From Streptomyces cellostaticus (GTDB lineage Bacteria > Actinomycetota > Actinomycetes > Streptomycetales > Streptomycetaceae), in contig NZ_JALLIN010000017.1 in assembly GCF_023630175.1 (NCBI RefSeq), positions 62,001 to 126,000 of the forward strand: a stretch of DNA of 64,000 nucleotides, read 5' to 3'. The notes below the pieces were generated by a model. That model had not been told where the DNA came from, did no database searches, and saw only the letters and a list, made by a program, of their open reading frames with translations. Of this stretch, positions 17,209-25,605 are shown piece after piece (position 1 is the first letter of the stretch; each line of letters opens with the position of its first letter). Position numbers and translations under genes: made by a program.

Positions 17209-17328
17209 GGCCGATCGGCCGCCTCGCACGTGCGCAGGCCCGGGCGTGCCCCCGCTCGGTCGTCCCGGTGCCAGGCGGAGGTGCGCGTCATCGGCCGGCG
17301 GACACCGGCCCGGTGGATGCGTAATTGT

Positions 17329-17341
17329 TTGTCTCATGCAA
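17329..17341. promoter_or_regulatory. Variant TTGCA-N3-TGCAA dyad upstream of an uncharacterised gene
   Basis: TTGTCTCATGCAA keeps the ATGCAA arm; the other arm is degenerate. A further TTGCA follows at 17345. The next gene starts 148 bases downstream. It is the weakest member of the set. Confidence 0.35.
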
Positions 17342-17488
17342 AGATTGCAGGGGGTCACGCCGCCGGTTGGCCGTCCGGCGCGCAGGAGTGATCGGCACAG
17401 GAATCGCGGGCAGGGGCATGAGCGACCGGCGGCGGGGCCCCGCCAGCCGAGGGCAGGACGCATACGCTCGTCACACAGGGGAGACACA

Positions 17489-17995
17489 GTGGCCGCCGAA
17501 GTGCCGGGCCAGGGGCACAGGTCAGGGGAAGGCGACGATGCCATACCCGTGCCGGACGCCGTATGGCGCCGATTCCTGGACGACACCGAACAAGCGATAC
17601 GGGCTTCCGCTCCCAGGGAGCTGTCCGCGTACGAACGGTTGGCCAGGGCCCGCCGCGCCCCGGTCGACGCGGTCGGCGCGGTCGGCGAGTTGTGGCAGGC
17701 GGAGGAGCCCCGGCGCCGTTCCGCCTGGCGGCATCTGGACCGTCGCGCCCGGTACCGCCAGGCCGGACGCGTCCTGTGCGCGATCGCCGCGGTGGTCCTC
17801 GCCGTGGCGGCCCTCTCCCGTCTGCCTCCGGCGCAGGGCGCCCGCGCGGACGAGCGAGGCGAGGACACCCCGCGGCGGTCGGGGGTCGTGCTGCCGGACG
17901 GAGTGCCCGTCGACACGGTGGTGTCGTCCGCGGAATCCCGTCCGTTCGACGGCGCGCCGCCGGTACTCGGCAGCGTCGACCACTCGCCCTGGTAG
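17489..17995 (+). CDS. Single-pass membrane protein, function unknown
   Basis: The 168-residue protein has a cytoplasmic helical N-terminus (PDAVWRRFLDDTEQAIRASA at about 25-44), one transmembrane helix (AGRVLCAIAAVVLAVAALS, near residue 100) and a short disordered exterior tail. Similar small proteins are common in Streptomyces but have no known role. GTG 17489 follows AGGGGAG. The preceding dyad at 17329 suggests shared control with the phosphatase and ATPase genes. Confidence 0.7.
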   Translation: MAAEVPGQGHRSGEGDDAIPVPDAVWRRFLDDTEQAIRASAPRELSAYERLARARRAPVDAVGAVGELWQAEEPRRRSAWRHLDRRARYRQAGRVLCAIAAVVLAVAALSRLPPAQGARADERGEDTPRRSGVVLPDGVPVDTVVSSAESRPFDGAPPVLGSVDHSPW

Positions 17996-18619
17996 CCGCT
18001 CGCGACGGGCGCACCGACGGGGCGGGGCAGTCCGCACCCGGCCGGGGGCGCGCCCGCACCCGCGCGCGCCCGGGGTGCCGGCACCCACCCCCGCGGCCGT
18101 GCCGGGCGGCGGATCCCGCGCGCCGAGGCCGTGCGCGGCTCCGGGCATCGCCGTCACCCGGCTCCACGATGAAGATCATCACCTCGGTCGCGCCGTCCGG
18201 CCGGGCGGGTCCGACCGCGAACGGTCCCGCTCCCTGCACGGACTCGGTGGTGGCCGGCAGCCGGCTCTGCCACGACGAGGCGGGGTGCGGGCCGATCCCG
18301 GGGCCGCCGTGGCCCGGGGGTTCACCGTGTCGGCTCCCGGATCGCCGTCGCGGCACCCGCCGAGGGCGGCCGCTCGGCGTCGACTCCGCCGGCCGTGCCG
18401 TCCGGCGGCTGCGGACCACCCGTTGAGGAGTGACTTTCCGGGCACTATCTCTTCGTCGCCGGCGCCGTGTCCCTATGAGGACGAGGGCAAGGGTGGACAG
18501 AATGCGTCATGGTGAGGCTGCCTCGGCAGCGTCCGCTGGGCGGGGCTCCCCGCCGACCGGCCGCGCGGCCGGCTGCCTCACCTTGACGGCGGGCAGTTCC
18601 AACGGAAGGGGAGCCGATC
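17996..18619. other. No gene recognised
   Basis: These 624 bases contain open frames on both strands, but none has the third-position GC pattern of the neighbouring genes, a ribosome site or a recognisable domain. The promoter of the CBS gene should lie at its right end. Confidence 0.55.
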
Positions 18620-19081
18620 GTGCGGGCACGCGACCTGGCAGTGGAGTACGAGACCGTGAGCGTCGACACCGACGCCGTGACGGCGGCGCGGCTGATGGCC
18701 GAGCACCGGCTGCCGGCACTCCTGGTCGTCGACGAGGACGGGGTGCCGAAGGCGATCCTCCCCGCCTCGCAGATGATCAAGATCCTCGTGCCGTCGTACG
18801 TGATCGAGGACCCGACGCTGGCCGCGGTGGTCGACGAACGCCACGCCGACCGGCTGTGTCAGGCACTCCAGGGCCGTACGGTCCGTGACTGCCTGTCCAA
18901 GACCTTTCCCGCGCCCCCGCTCGCCGAGCCCGACGCGACCGCGCTGGAGGTCGCGGCGCTGATGGCCCAGGTCCGCAGTCCGCTGGTGGCGGTCGTCGAG
19001 GAGGGCAGGACCGGGAAACGCCTGCTGGGCGTCGTCACCGCGTCCCATCTGCTCGAGCGGCTCCTGAGCGCCGGTTCCTGA
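18620..19081 (+). CDS. CBS-domain pair protein
   Basis: The 153-residue protein consists of two CBS motifs: residues about 10-60 (VSVDTDAVTAARLMAEHRLP, LLVVDEDG) and about 95-150 (ATALEVAALMAQVRSPLVAV, LLGVVTASHLL). CBS pairs bind adenosine nucleotides and regulate partners, often transporters. GTG 18620 follows GGAAGGGGAG. It stands directly before the antiporter operon, 178 bases away, and may report energy status to it. The two regions are probably separate transcription units, because the antiporter has its own promoter-like region. Confidence 0.85.
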   Translation: MRARDLAVEYETVSVDTDAVTAARLMAEHRLPALLVVDEDGVPKAILPASQMIKILVPSYVIEDPTLAAVVDERHADRLCQALQGRTVRDCLSKTFPAPPLAEPDATALEVAALMAQVRSPLVAVVEEGRTGKRLLGVVTASHLLERLLSAGS

Positions 19082-19108
19082 GGCGGGCGGACCCGGTGGC
19101 GCGGAACG

Positions 19109-19125
19109 TTGCCGGGACACGGCAA
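19109..19125. promoter_or_regulatory. TTGCCG-N5-CGGCAA dyad before the antiporter operon
   Basis: A perfect 6-bp dyad with a 5-base spacer (GGACA). The same arms with a 5-base spacer occur twice between the PucR-type regulator and flotillin genes (23289 and 23365). Confidence 0.6.
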
Positions 19126-19157
19126 TGGCCACCGCGGCCGGCTGCGGGCAACCAACC

Positions 19158-19187
19158 TGTCAAAGACGCTTCAAGGAAAGGTAAGGT
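19158..19187 (+). promoter_or_regulatory. Possible promoter of the antiporter operon
   Basis: TGTCAA and TAAGGT, 18 bases apart, resemble vegetative -35 and -10 elements. They lie 33 bases downstream of the dyad at 19109 and 72 bases in front of the antiporter ATG. Confidence 0.35.
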
Positions 19188-19258
19188 TCCCTCTGGTGTG
19201 CCGGGAAGCCTGGTCGGCGAGCAGGGGACAGTTCTCTCTTCCGATCGGGGCGTCGGCC

Positions 19259-20512
19259 ATGGTTCTCATAGCGGTGTTCGGTGTCGCGCTGCTGGTGGCG
19301 GTGCTGCTGTCGGGCCTCGCGGCCCGGACGGTGCTCTCCACCTCGCTGCTCTTCCTCGCCGGCGGCGCTCTCGTCGGTGACGGCTTCCTGGGCCTCGTCC
19401 ACATCACGCCGGACAGCGGACTCGTGTCGGTGACGGCCGACCTGGCCCTCTTCTCGGTGCTGTTCACCGACGGCATGCACGTCTCCCTGCCCAAGCTGCG
19501 CGCGCACTGGAAGAACCCGGCACGCGCCCTGGGCCTGGGCATGCCCCTGGCGTTCCTCTTCACGGGGCTGGCCGCGCACTGGCTGGCCGGCCTGGACTGG
19601 ACGACGGCCTTCCTGGTCGGAGCGGTGCTCGCGCCCACGGACCCGGTGTTCGCGTCGGCGATCGTGGGCCGCGTCGCGGTCCCGGCCAAGCTCCGGCAAC
19701 TGCTCAACGTGGAGAGCGGCATCAACGACGGCCTGGCCCTGCCGGTGGTCCTGGTGCTCATCGCCGCCTCCGGGCCGACCGGCGGTACCGTCGACGCCGC
19801 GCCGGGCACCATCGCGGTCGAGCTGCTGCTCGGCCTGCTCCTCGGTGTCGCCCTGCCGCTCCTCGTCAACGGGCTGGTGCGTTTCCGGCTGCTGGGGGCG
19901 GAGCCCAAGCTCCAGCCTTTGCTGCCGCTGGCCACCGGGGTCATCCTCTACGCGGTGTGCCACCTCACACACGCCAACCCGTACCTGGCGGCCTTCTCCG
20001 CGGGTGCGGTGCTCGCGCACGTGTCGCCGGAGGCGAAGGTGTCCTTCGAGCCGCTGGGCGAGGCGCTGGCGGAGCTGGCGAAGTTCGCGGCGCTGCTGGT
20101 CTTCGGCGCGCTGCTGACCCCGCAGTTGTTCGTCGGACTGTCGCTCGGCGGGTACGCGGTGGTGCTCCTCGCCATCGTCCTGTTCCGCCCGGCCTCGTTG
20201 CTGTTGTCACTGCTGGGCACCCGCATCTCGCGGCGGGAGAAGCTGGTGGCGGCCTGGTTCGGCCCGAAGGGCTTCGCCTCGGTCGTGTACGGGCTGCTGG
20301 TGCTGCAGTCCGGCATCCCCCAGGCACAGGAGGCGTTCACCCTGATCGCGGTGTGCATCGCCTTCTCGATCATCGCCCACAGCTCCACGGACGTCCCGAT
20401 CGCCCGTGCCTTCGACGTCGAGGACCTGGCGGGCGTCCCGGCCGGGGACGACGACGCCGAAGTCCCGCCCATGAAGACCGCACCGACAGCAGAAGGAATC
20501 GGAGGACTGTGA
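19259..20512 (+). CDS. CPA1-type Na+(K+)/H+ antiporter
   Basis: The 417-residue protein has about 12 hydrophobic segments. The ion-exchange signature is visible as GAVLAPTDPVFAS and NVESGINDGLALP, the paired acidic motifs of CPA1 exchangers, and FGPKGFASVVYGLL occurs near the C-terminus. It would expel Na+ or K+ in exchange for protons. ATG 19259 begins directly at the first helix; earlier in-frame starts would add a charged, non-hydrophobic leader. Its stop overlaps the GTG of the next transporter, so the two are translated together. Confidence 0.9.
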   Translation: MVLIAVFGVALLVAVLLSGLAARTVLSTSLLFLAGGALVGDGFLGLVHITPDSGLVSVTADLALFSVLFTDGMHVSLPKLRAHWKNPARALGLGMPLAFLFTGLAAHWLAGLDWTTAFLVGAVLAPTDPVFASAIVGRVAVPAKLRQLLNVESGINDGLALPVVLVLIAASGPTGGTVDAAPGTIAVELLLGLLLGVALPLLVNGLVRFRLLGAEPKLQPLLPLATGVILYAVCHLTHANPYLAAFSAGAVLAHVSPEAKVSFEPLGEALAELAKFAALLVFGALLTPQLFVGLSLGGYAVVLLAIVLFRPASLLLSLLGTRISRREKLVAAWFGPKGFASVVYGLLVLQSGIPQAQEAFTLIAVCIAFSIIAHSSTDVPIARAFDVEDLAGVPAGDDDAEVPPMKTAPTAEGIGGL

Positions 20513-21807
20513 ACGACTGGCACAGCTGGGCGGCGATCGTCGTCTTCGTCGGCGCCTACGCGCTGATCATCAGCGAGAAGATCCACCGCGTCGCCGTGGC
20601 CCTGGGCGGTGCGGGCCTGATGCTCGCGATCGGCGCCACCGACGACATCTCGGCCTTCTACTCGGAAGAGTCCGGCATCGACTGGAACGTCATCTTCCTG
20701 CTGATGGGCATGATGATGATCGTCGGCGTACTGAAGAAGACCGGTATGTTCGAGTACCTGGCGATCTGGGCGGTCAAGCGGGCGCGGGCCAAACCGTTCC
20801 GGGTCATGGCCATGCTCGTCGTCATCACGGCGGTGGCCTCGGCCCTGCTCGACAACGTCACGACCGTCCTGCTGGTCGTCCCGGTCACCCTGCTGGTGTG
20901 CGAGCGGCTGGCGCTGCCGTCCTCGCCGTTCCTCATCGCGGAGGTGATGGCCTCGAACATCGGCGGCACCGCGACCCTGGTCGGCGACCCGCCGAACATC
21001 ATCATCGCCAGCCGCGCCGGGCTCACCTTCAACGACTTCGTGGTCCACCTCGCCCCGATCGCCGCCGTGCTGGTGGTGGTCCTGCTGGTCCTGTGCCGGG
21101 TGATGTTCCGCAAGTCGTTCGTCTACGACGAGGACCGCGCCGCCGAGATCATGGCGCTGGAGGAGCGCGAAGCCATCAAGGACTCCCGCCTGCTGGTCCA
21201 GGGCCTCATCGTCCTGGCCCTGGTCGTCGCCGGCTTCGTGCTCCACCCGGTGTTCCACTACGCGCCCAGCGTCGTCGCCCTGCTCGGGGCCGGACTGCTC
21301 GTCGCCGCTTCCGCGGTCGAGACCCATGAGGTGCTCGCCGAGGTCGAGTGGCCCACCCTCGCCTTCTTCGCGGGCCTGTTCGTCATGATCGGCGGGCTCA
21401 TCGACACCGGTGTCGTCGGCCAGGTGTCCCACCAACTGGCCGGCCTGATCGGCGGGAACGAACTGGCCGGCTCACTCACCCTGCTCGGTGGTTCGGCGGT
21501 CCTGTCGGGCGTCGTCGACAACATCCCGTACGTCGCCACCATGGCGCCCATCACCGCCGACCTCGTCCACGACATGGGCGGCGCGGGCGACCACGTCATG
21601 TGGTGGGCCCTCGCGCTCGGCGCCGACCTGGGCGGCAACGCCACCGCGATCGGGGCCTCCGCCAACGTGGTGGTCCTCGGCATCGCCGAGCGCAACCGCC
21701 GGCCCATCTCCTTCTGGGAGTTCACCAAGTACGGGCTGATCGTGACAGCCACGACCGTGGCGATCTCGCTGGTCTACGTGTGGCTGCGCTACTTCGCCCT
21801 CTCCTGA
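20509..21807 (+). CDS. NhaD/ArsB-superfamily ion transporter
   Basis: The 432-residue protein of the ion transporter superfamily has the two re-entrant repeats: SALLDNVTTVLLVVPVT with GGTATLVGDPPNI in the first half, and LSGVVDNIPYVATMAP with LGADLGGNATAIGASANV in the second. NhaD and ArsB proteins share this layout. The pairing with a CPA1 antiporter favours Na+/H+ exchange over arsenite export; no ars genes are nearby. The GTG start overlaps the antiporter stop, with GGAGGA just upstream. Confidence 0.87.
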   Translation: MNDWHSWAAIVVFVGAYALIISEKIHRVAVALGGAGLMLAIGATDDISAFYSEESGIDWNVIFLLMGMMMIVGVLKKTGMFEYLAIWAVKRARAKPFRVMAMLVVITAVASALLDNVTTVLLVVPVTLLVCERLALPSSPFLIAEVMASNIGGTATLVGDPPNIIIASRAGLTFNDFVVHLAPIAAVLVVVLLVLCRVMFRKSFVYDEDRAAEIMALEEREAIKDSRLLVQGLIVLALVVAGFVLHPVFHYAPSVVALLGAGLLVAASAVETHEVLAEVEWPTLAFFAGLFVMIGGLIDTGVVGQVSHQLAGLIGGNELAGSLTLLGGSAVLSGVVDNIPYVATMAPITADLVHDMGGAGDHVMWWALALGADLGGNATAIGASANVVVLGIAERNRRPISFWEFTKYGLIVTATTVAISLVYVWLRYFALS

Positions 21808-21856
21808 CCGCTCACGGGCCGGCCGCCGTCCTGGACGCCGGCCGGCCCGTGAGCGG
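21808..21856 (+). terminator. Strong 16-bp hairpin after the transporter operon
   Basis: The perfect 16-bp arms 21808-21823 and 21841-21856 (CCGCTCACGGGCCGGC and its complement) flank a 17-base loop. They begin at the base after the stop codon of the second transporter. Confidence 0.8.
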
Positions 21857-22156
21857 CGCCGGACCGTGGCCGGACCGGCCGGGCGGTCGGACGGGGAGCC
21901 GCCGCGCGCCCCGGCCGGCCGGCCCGTGGGCGAGTCCAGCCGCACCCGGCACCCGCGAGGCGGGCCCGGTGTGCCCGCGCGACGCCGGGAACGGCCGGTG
22001 CACGGGCCTGCGCGAGAACACCTGATCCGCCGGTCCCCGGGCCTCGTGCGAGCCGGGACCGCAGCGGACCGACCTGTGGTGAACGGCGTGGACGCGCCAC
22101 CCGCTGCCGGGAAATGAGTGTCACCCGGGGCGCCCGAAGGCCCCGGGGCGCGCGGC

Positions 22157-23215
22157 TCAGATGTCCTTGGCCGGCCAGTCGAGCAGCCGGGCGCCGATGA
22201 CCGCTGTCTGCAGCATGTAGCGGTGGGCGGGGTCGGCGGGGTTGGCGCCGGTGAGTTTGTGGATGCGTTCCAGGCGATAGGTCATGGCGCGCACACTGAG
22301 GGACAGCCGGCGCGCGGCCTCGGCCGCCACGCAGCCGGAGTCGAAGTAGGCGGTGAGCGTGTCCAGGAGCGGCTCGGCGCCGCCGCGTGCCGTGGTGAGC
22401 CGGCCGAGAGCGCCGAGAACGAGGTCGGCCATGGCCTGCCGGTCGCGGGTCAGGACGGGGTAGACGAGCAGGTCGGCGGAGTGCAGCACCGGGTCGTCCA
22501 GGCCCAGCCGCTCCGCCAGTTCCAGAGTGTTCAGGGCCTCCTCGTAGGACTGGACCACTCCTCCGGGGCCCGGTTGCGGGCGGCCGATCGCGACCGTGCC
22601 GCCGTCCGTGGCGGCGTGGGCCTGCTTGGCGAAGTAGGGGAGGATCTTGTCCTCGTGACCGGGGGCGACGCACAGCAGCCGGCCGTCCTTCGTGGTGAGC
22701 AGCACGTTGCGGTTGCCGAAGCGGGCCAGCAGCGCCTGCTCCACCTGCCGTGCGACCGGCGCGCCCTCCTCGTAGGCCACCGGGCCCTCGGCGACGGCGA
22801 CCGCGTGGGCCTGCGAGAGGCGCAGACCGAAGCGCTCGGCGCGTTCGGCCAGGCGGCCCAGATCGCTGCGACCGTAGAGCAGGTCGTCGATGAACTCCCG
22901 TCGCGCGGCCTCCTCCTGGCGCACGGCGAGGCGCTGGGCGTGCTCGTAGCCCTCGGCGAAAGCGTCTATCGCCTGCTGCACGGCGGCCAGGGTGCTGTCG
23001 GCCGAGCCGGAGCTGAGTGACCGGACGGCGCGCGACGCGGTGAGGTGGGCGCTGACGAGGGCCCGCAGCCCGTAGCCGGCCTCGGCCGCCTGCTCGCCGA
23101 GGGCCCGCCGGGACTCGACCTCGTCCCTGGTGAGACGACGGCCCGTTGCCGAGACGTCGGTCAGGATACGGGCGTAGCCGTCCAGATACTGCTCGGGTAC
23201 GTCCCGATCCGTCAC
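22157..23215 (-). CDS. PucR/CdaR-type transcriptional regulator
   Basis: The 352-residue protein has an N-terminal helical sensor-like region, a central GGDEF-like CdaR domain and a C-terminal PucR helix-turn-helix (AAEAARRLSLSVRAMTYRLE at about residues 295-314). The family activates transport and catabolic genes in response to metabolites. It is divergent from flotillin. The dyad at 23289 lies 74 bases upstream of its GTG start, so autoregulation is likely. The same dyad before the antiporter operon makes that operon a candidate target. Confidence 0.85.
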   Translation of the reverse strand: MTDRDVPEQYLDGYARILTDVSATGRRLTRDEVESRRALGEQAAEAGYGLRALVSAHLTASRAVRSLSSGSADSTLAAVQQAIDAFAEGYEHAQRLAVRQEEAARREFIDDLLYGRSDLGRLAERAERFGLRLSQAHAVAVAEGPVAYEEGAPVARQVEQALLARFGNRNVLLTTKDGRLLCVAPGHEDKILPYFAKQAHAATDGGTVAIGRPQPGPGGVVQSYEEALNTLELAERLGLDDPVLHSADLLVYPVLTRDRQAMADLVLGALGRLTTARGGAEPLLDTLTAYFDSGCVAAEAARRLSLSVRAMTYRLERIHKLTGANPADPAHRYMLQTAVIGARLLDWPAKDI

Positions 23216-23288
23216 ACCGGCCCCCTGGTCCTGTCACCCCGGCGACGCCCTCCTGGCGGGTCACCGGCATGCAGACCTTAGTGAACAC

Positions 23289-23303
23289 TGCCGGACATCG
23301 GCA
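23289..23303. promoter_or_regulatory. TGCCG-N5-CGGCA dyad, site 1 between pucR-type gene and flotillin
   Basis: TGCCG, spacer GACAT, CGGCA. Perfect 5-bp arms with the same spacing as at 19109 and 23365. It lies close to the start of the regulator gene. Confidence 0.6.
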
Positions 23304-23364
23304 ATGCGGGCGGGAACACCGGTCCTCCATCATGACGCAGGGGGAGCGCCGCGGAGCGTTTCGA

Positions 23365-23379
23365 TGCCGGACACCGGCA
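23365..23379. promoter_or_regulatory. TGCCG-N5-CGGCA dyad, site 2 before flotillin
   Basis: TGCCG, spacer GACAC, CGGCA. It is 76 bases from site 1, about seven helical turns, so both sites would face the same side of the DNA. The flotillin ATG is 110 bases downstream. Confidence 0.6.
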
Positions 23380-23488
23380 GGTGCGGGGCACCGGCGGGTA
23401 CGGCCCCGGAACCCGTACCCGAGCAGTGGGCCCTTCCCCGACGCGCGCCTGTCTCTCTCCACCGCCCTACGCCCCAAGGACGTATGCC

Positions 23489-25522
23489 ATGTCTGTCATC
23501 GGCGTCCTCGCCGCCGCCTTCCTCCTTTTCGCCGCCCTCGCGCTGCTCTTCGTCTCCCGGCTGTTCCGGAAGGTGGAGCAGGGGAAGGCGCTGATCGTCT
23601 CCAAGATGCGCAAGGTCGATGTGACCTTCACCGGGCAGGTCGTGCTGCCGGTGCTGCACAAGGCCGAGGTGATGGACATCTCGGTGAAGACCATCGAGAT
23701 CACCCGGGCCGGCAAGGAAGGACTGATCTGCCGGGACAACATCCGCGCGGACATCCGCATCTCGTTCTTCGTCAAGGTCAACAAGACGGTGGAGGACGTC
23801 ATCAAGGTCGCGCAGGCCGTCGGCACCCAGCGGGCGAGCGACCAGGGCACGCTGCAGGAGCTGTTCCACGCGAAGTTCTCCGAGGCCCTGAAGACCGTCG
23901 GCAAGCAGATGGACTTCACCGACCTGTACACCCAGCGTGAGGAACTCCGCTACAAGATCATCGAGTTGATCGGGGTGGACCTCAGCGGCTACCACCTTGA
24001 GGACGCCGCGATCGACTACCTGGAGCAGACGCCGCTCACACAGCTCGACCCGGCCAACGTGCTCGACGCACAGGGCATCCGCAAGATCACCGAGCTGACG
24101 GTCGTGGAGCACGTGCGTACCAACGAGGCGCAGCGCACCGAGGAGAAGGAGATCACCCGGCAGAACGTCGACGCCCGTGAGGCCATCCTGGAGCTGGAGC
24201 GCCGGCAGGCGGACGCGGAGATCAAGCAGCGCCGGGAGATCGAGACCGTCCGGGCCCGTGAGGAGGCCGAGACGGCGCGGGTGGTGGAGGAGGAGCGGCT
24301 GCGGGCGCAGTCCGCGTTCCTGAGGACCGAGGAGCAGCTCGGCGTGCAGCGGGAGAACCAGGCCCGCGAGGTCGCCGTCGCGCAGAAGAACCGCGAGCGG
24401 GTCATCGCCGTGGAGAACGAGCGCATAGAGAAGGACCGCCTCCTCGAGGTCATCGCCCGGGAGCGCGAGACCCAGTTGACGCAGATCGCCGCCTCCAAGG
24501 AGGTCGAGGGGGAGAAGCGGGAGATAGCCGAGGTCATCCGCGAGCGGGTGGCGGTGGACCGCACCGTCGCCGAGCAGGAGGAGGCCATCAAGAAGCTGCG
24601 CGCCGTCGAGGAGGCCGAGCGGCAGCGCCAGGCCGTGATCATCGCCGCGGAGGCCGAGGCGCAGGAGAAGCTGGTCAAGGACATCAAGGCGGCCGAGGCG
24701 GCCGAACAGGCCGCCGTGCACCGCGCAGCCGAGGAACTGACGCTCGCCGAGGCCCGGTTGAAGAGCGCCGACCTCGACGCCCAGGCCAGGAGCCGCCTCG
24801 CCGAGGGCATCCAGGCCGAAACCGCCGCCGAGGGCCTGGCGGCCGTCCAGGTCCGCGACAAGGAGGCCGAGGTCCTCCAGAAGGCCGGCCGCGCGGAGGC
24901 CGAGGCGACCGAGGCCCGGATGCGGGCCGAGGCGGAGGGCGCCCGGGCGAAGGCGCTCGCCGACGCCGAGGGCATCGGCGAGAAGCTGAAGGCGGAGGCG
25001 GCCGGCCTGACGGAGAAGGCGGCGGCGATGGCCGCGCTCGACGACGCGTCCCGCGGCCACGAGGAGTACCGGCTGCGGCTCCAGGCCGAGAAGGACATCC
25101 GGCTCGCCGGACTCGACGTGCGAAAGCAGGTCGCCGAGGCGCAGGCCACGGTCCTCGCCACCGGACTGGAGAACGCCGACATCAACATCGTCGGCGGGGA
25201 GTCGGTCTTCCTCGACCGCCTCGTCTCCTCGATCGCGCTCGGTGAGAGCGTCGACGGATTCGTCCGGCACTCGCAGACGGCCCAGGCACTCGCCGGGCCC
25301 TGGCTGGACGGCTCGTCGAACTTCACCGACGACCTCGGCCGCGTCCTCGGCTCGGTCTCCACGGCGGACATGCAGAACCTGACCGTCTCCGCGCTGCTGA
25401 TGAAGCTGATGAACGGCGGCGCCACCGACGCCGGGCGGCTCGGGCAACCGCTGGACAGGGCGGCGGAGCCGGCTCCGGCCGACGCCCCGCCGGCCACGCT
25501 CAACGGCAGCGCCAAGGCTTGA
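23489..25522 (+). CDS. Flotillin-like SPFH-domain membrane protein
   Basis: The 677-residue protein has an N-terminal membrane hairpin (VLAAAFLLFAALALLFV), an SPFH/band-7 domain to about residue 200 (KALIVSKMRKVDVTF, IRADIRISFFVKVN), a long charged coiled coil rich in Ala and Glu (about 205-540) and a C-terminal flotillin tail (INIVGGESVFLDRLV). Flotillins form oligomeric scaffolds of ordered membrane domains. ATG 23489 follows AAGGA. A 17-bp hairpin separates it from the giant ATPase gene, with which it forms a conserved-looking pair. Confidence 0.9.
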   Translation: MSVIGVLAAAFLLFAALALLFVSRLFRKVEQGKALIVSKMRKVDVTFTGQVVLPVLHKAEVMDISVKTIEITRAGKEGLICRDNIRADIRISFFVKVNKTVEDVIKVAQAVGTQRASDQGTLQELFHAKFSEALKTVGKQMDFTDLYTQREELRYKIIELIGVDLSGYHLEDAAIDYLEQTPLTQLDPANVLDAQGIRKITELTVVEHVRTNEAQRTEEKEITRQNVDAREAILELERRQADAEIKQRREIETVRAREEAETARVVEEERLRAQSAFLRTEEQLGVQRENQAREVAVAQKNRERVIAVENERIEKDRLLEVIARERETQLTQIAASKEVEGEKREIAEVIRERVAVDRTVAEQEEAIKKLRAVEEAERQRQAVIIAAEAEAQEKLVKDIKAAEAAEQAAVHRAAEELTLAEARLKSADLDAQARSRLAEGIQAETAAEGLAAVQVRDKEAEVLQKAGRAEAEATEARMRAEAEGARAKALADAEGIGEKLKAEAAGLTEKAAAMAALDDASRGHEEYRLRLQAEKDIRLAGLDVRKQVAEAQATVLATGLENADINIVGGESVFLDRLVSSIALGESVDGFVRHSQTAQALAGPWLDGSSNFTDDLGRVLGSVSTADMQNLTVSALLMKLMNGGATDAGRLGQPLDRAAEPAPADAPPATLNGSAKA

Positions 25523-25529
25523 CGGACCC

Positions 25530-25572
25530 GCGGTCCGCGGCCGCCGCGCAGGGGACGGCGGCCGCGGACCGC
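25530..25572 (+). terminator. 17-bp hairpin between flotillin and the giant ATPase gene
   Basis: The perfect arms 25530-25546 and 25556-25572 (GCGGTCCGCGGCCGCCG and its complement) enclose a 9-base loop. It lies inside an apparent operon, so it may act as a partial terminator or RNA-stability element that lowers expression of the ATPase relative to flotillin. Confidence 0.65.
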
Positions 25573-25605
25573 GCTCCTTCCTCCCGACTTCCTGAGAGGG
25601 ACCCC

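Noticed and set aside
17289..17310. GGCCGGCGGACACCGGCCC as a fourth member of the TGCCG-N5-CGGCA family
   Set aside because: It shares the GGACACCGG core, but the TGCCG arm and the outer bases do not match and the spacing differs.
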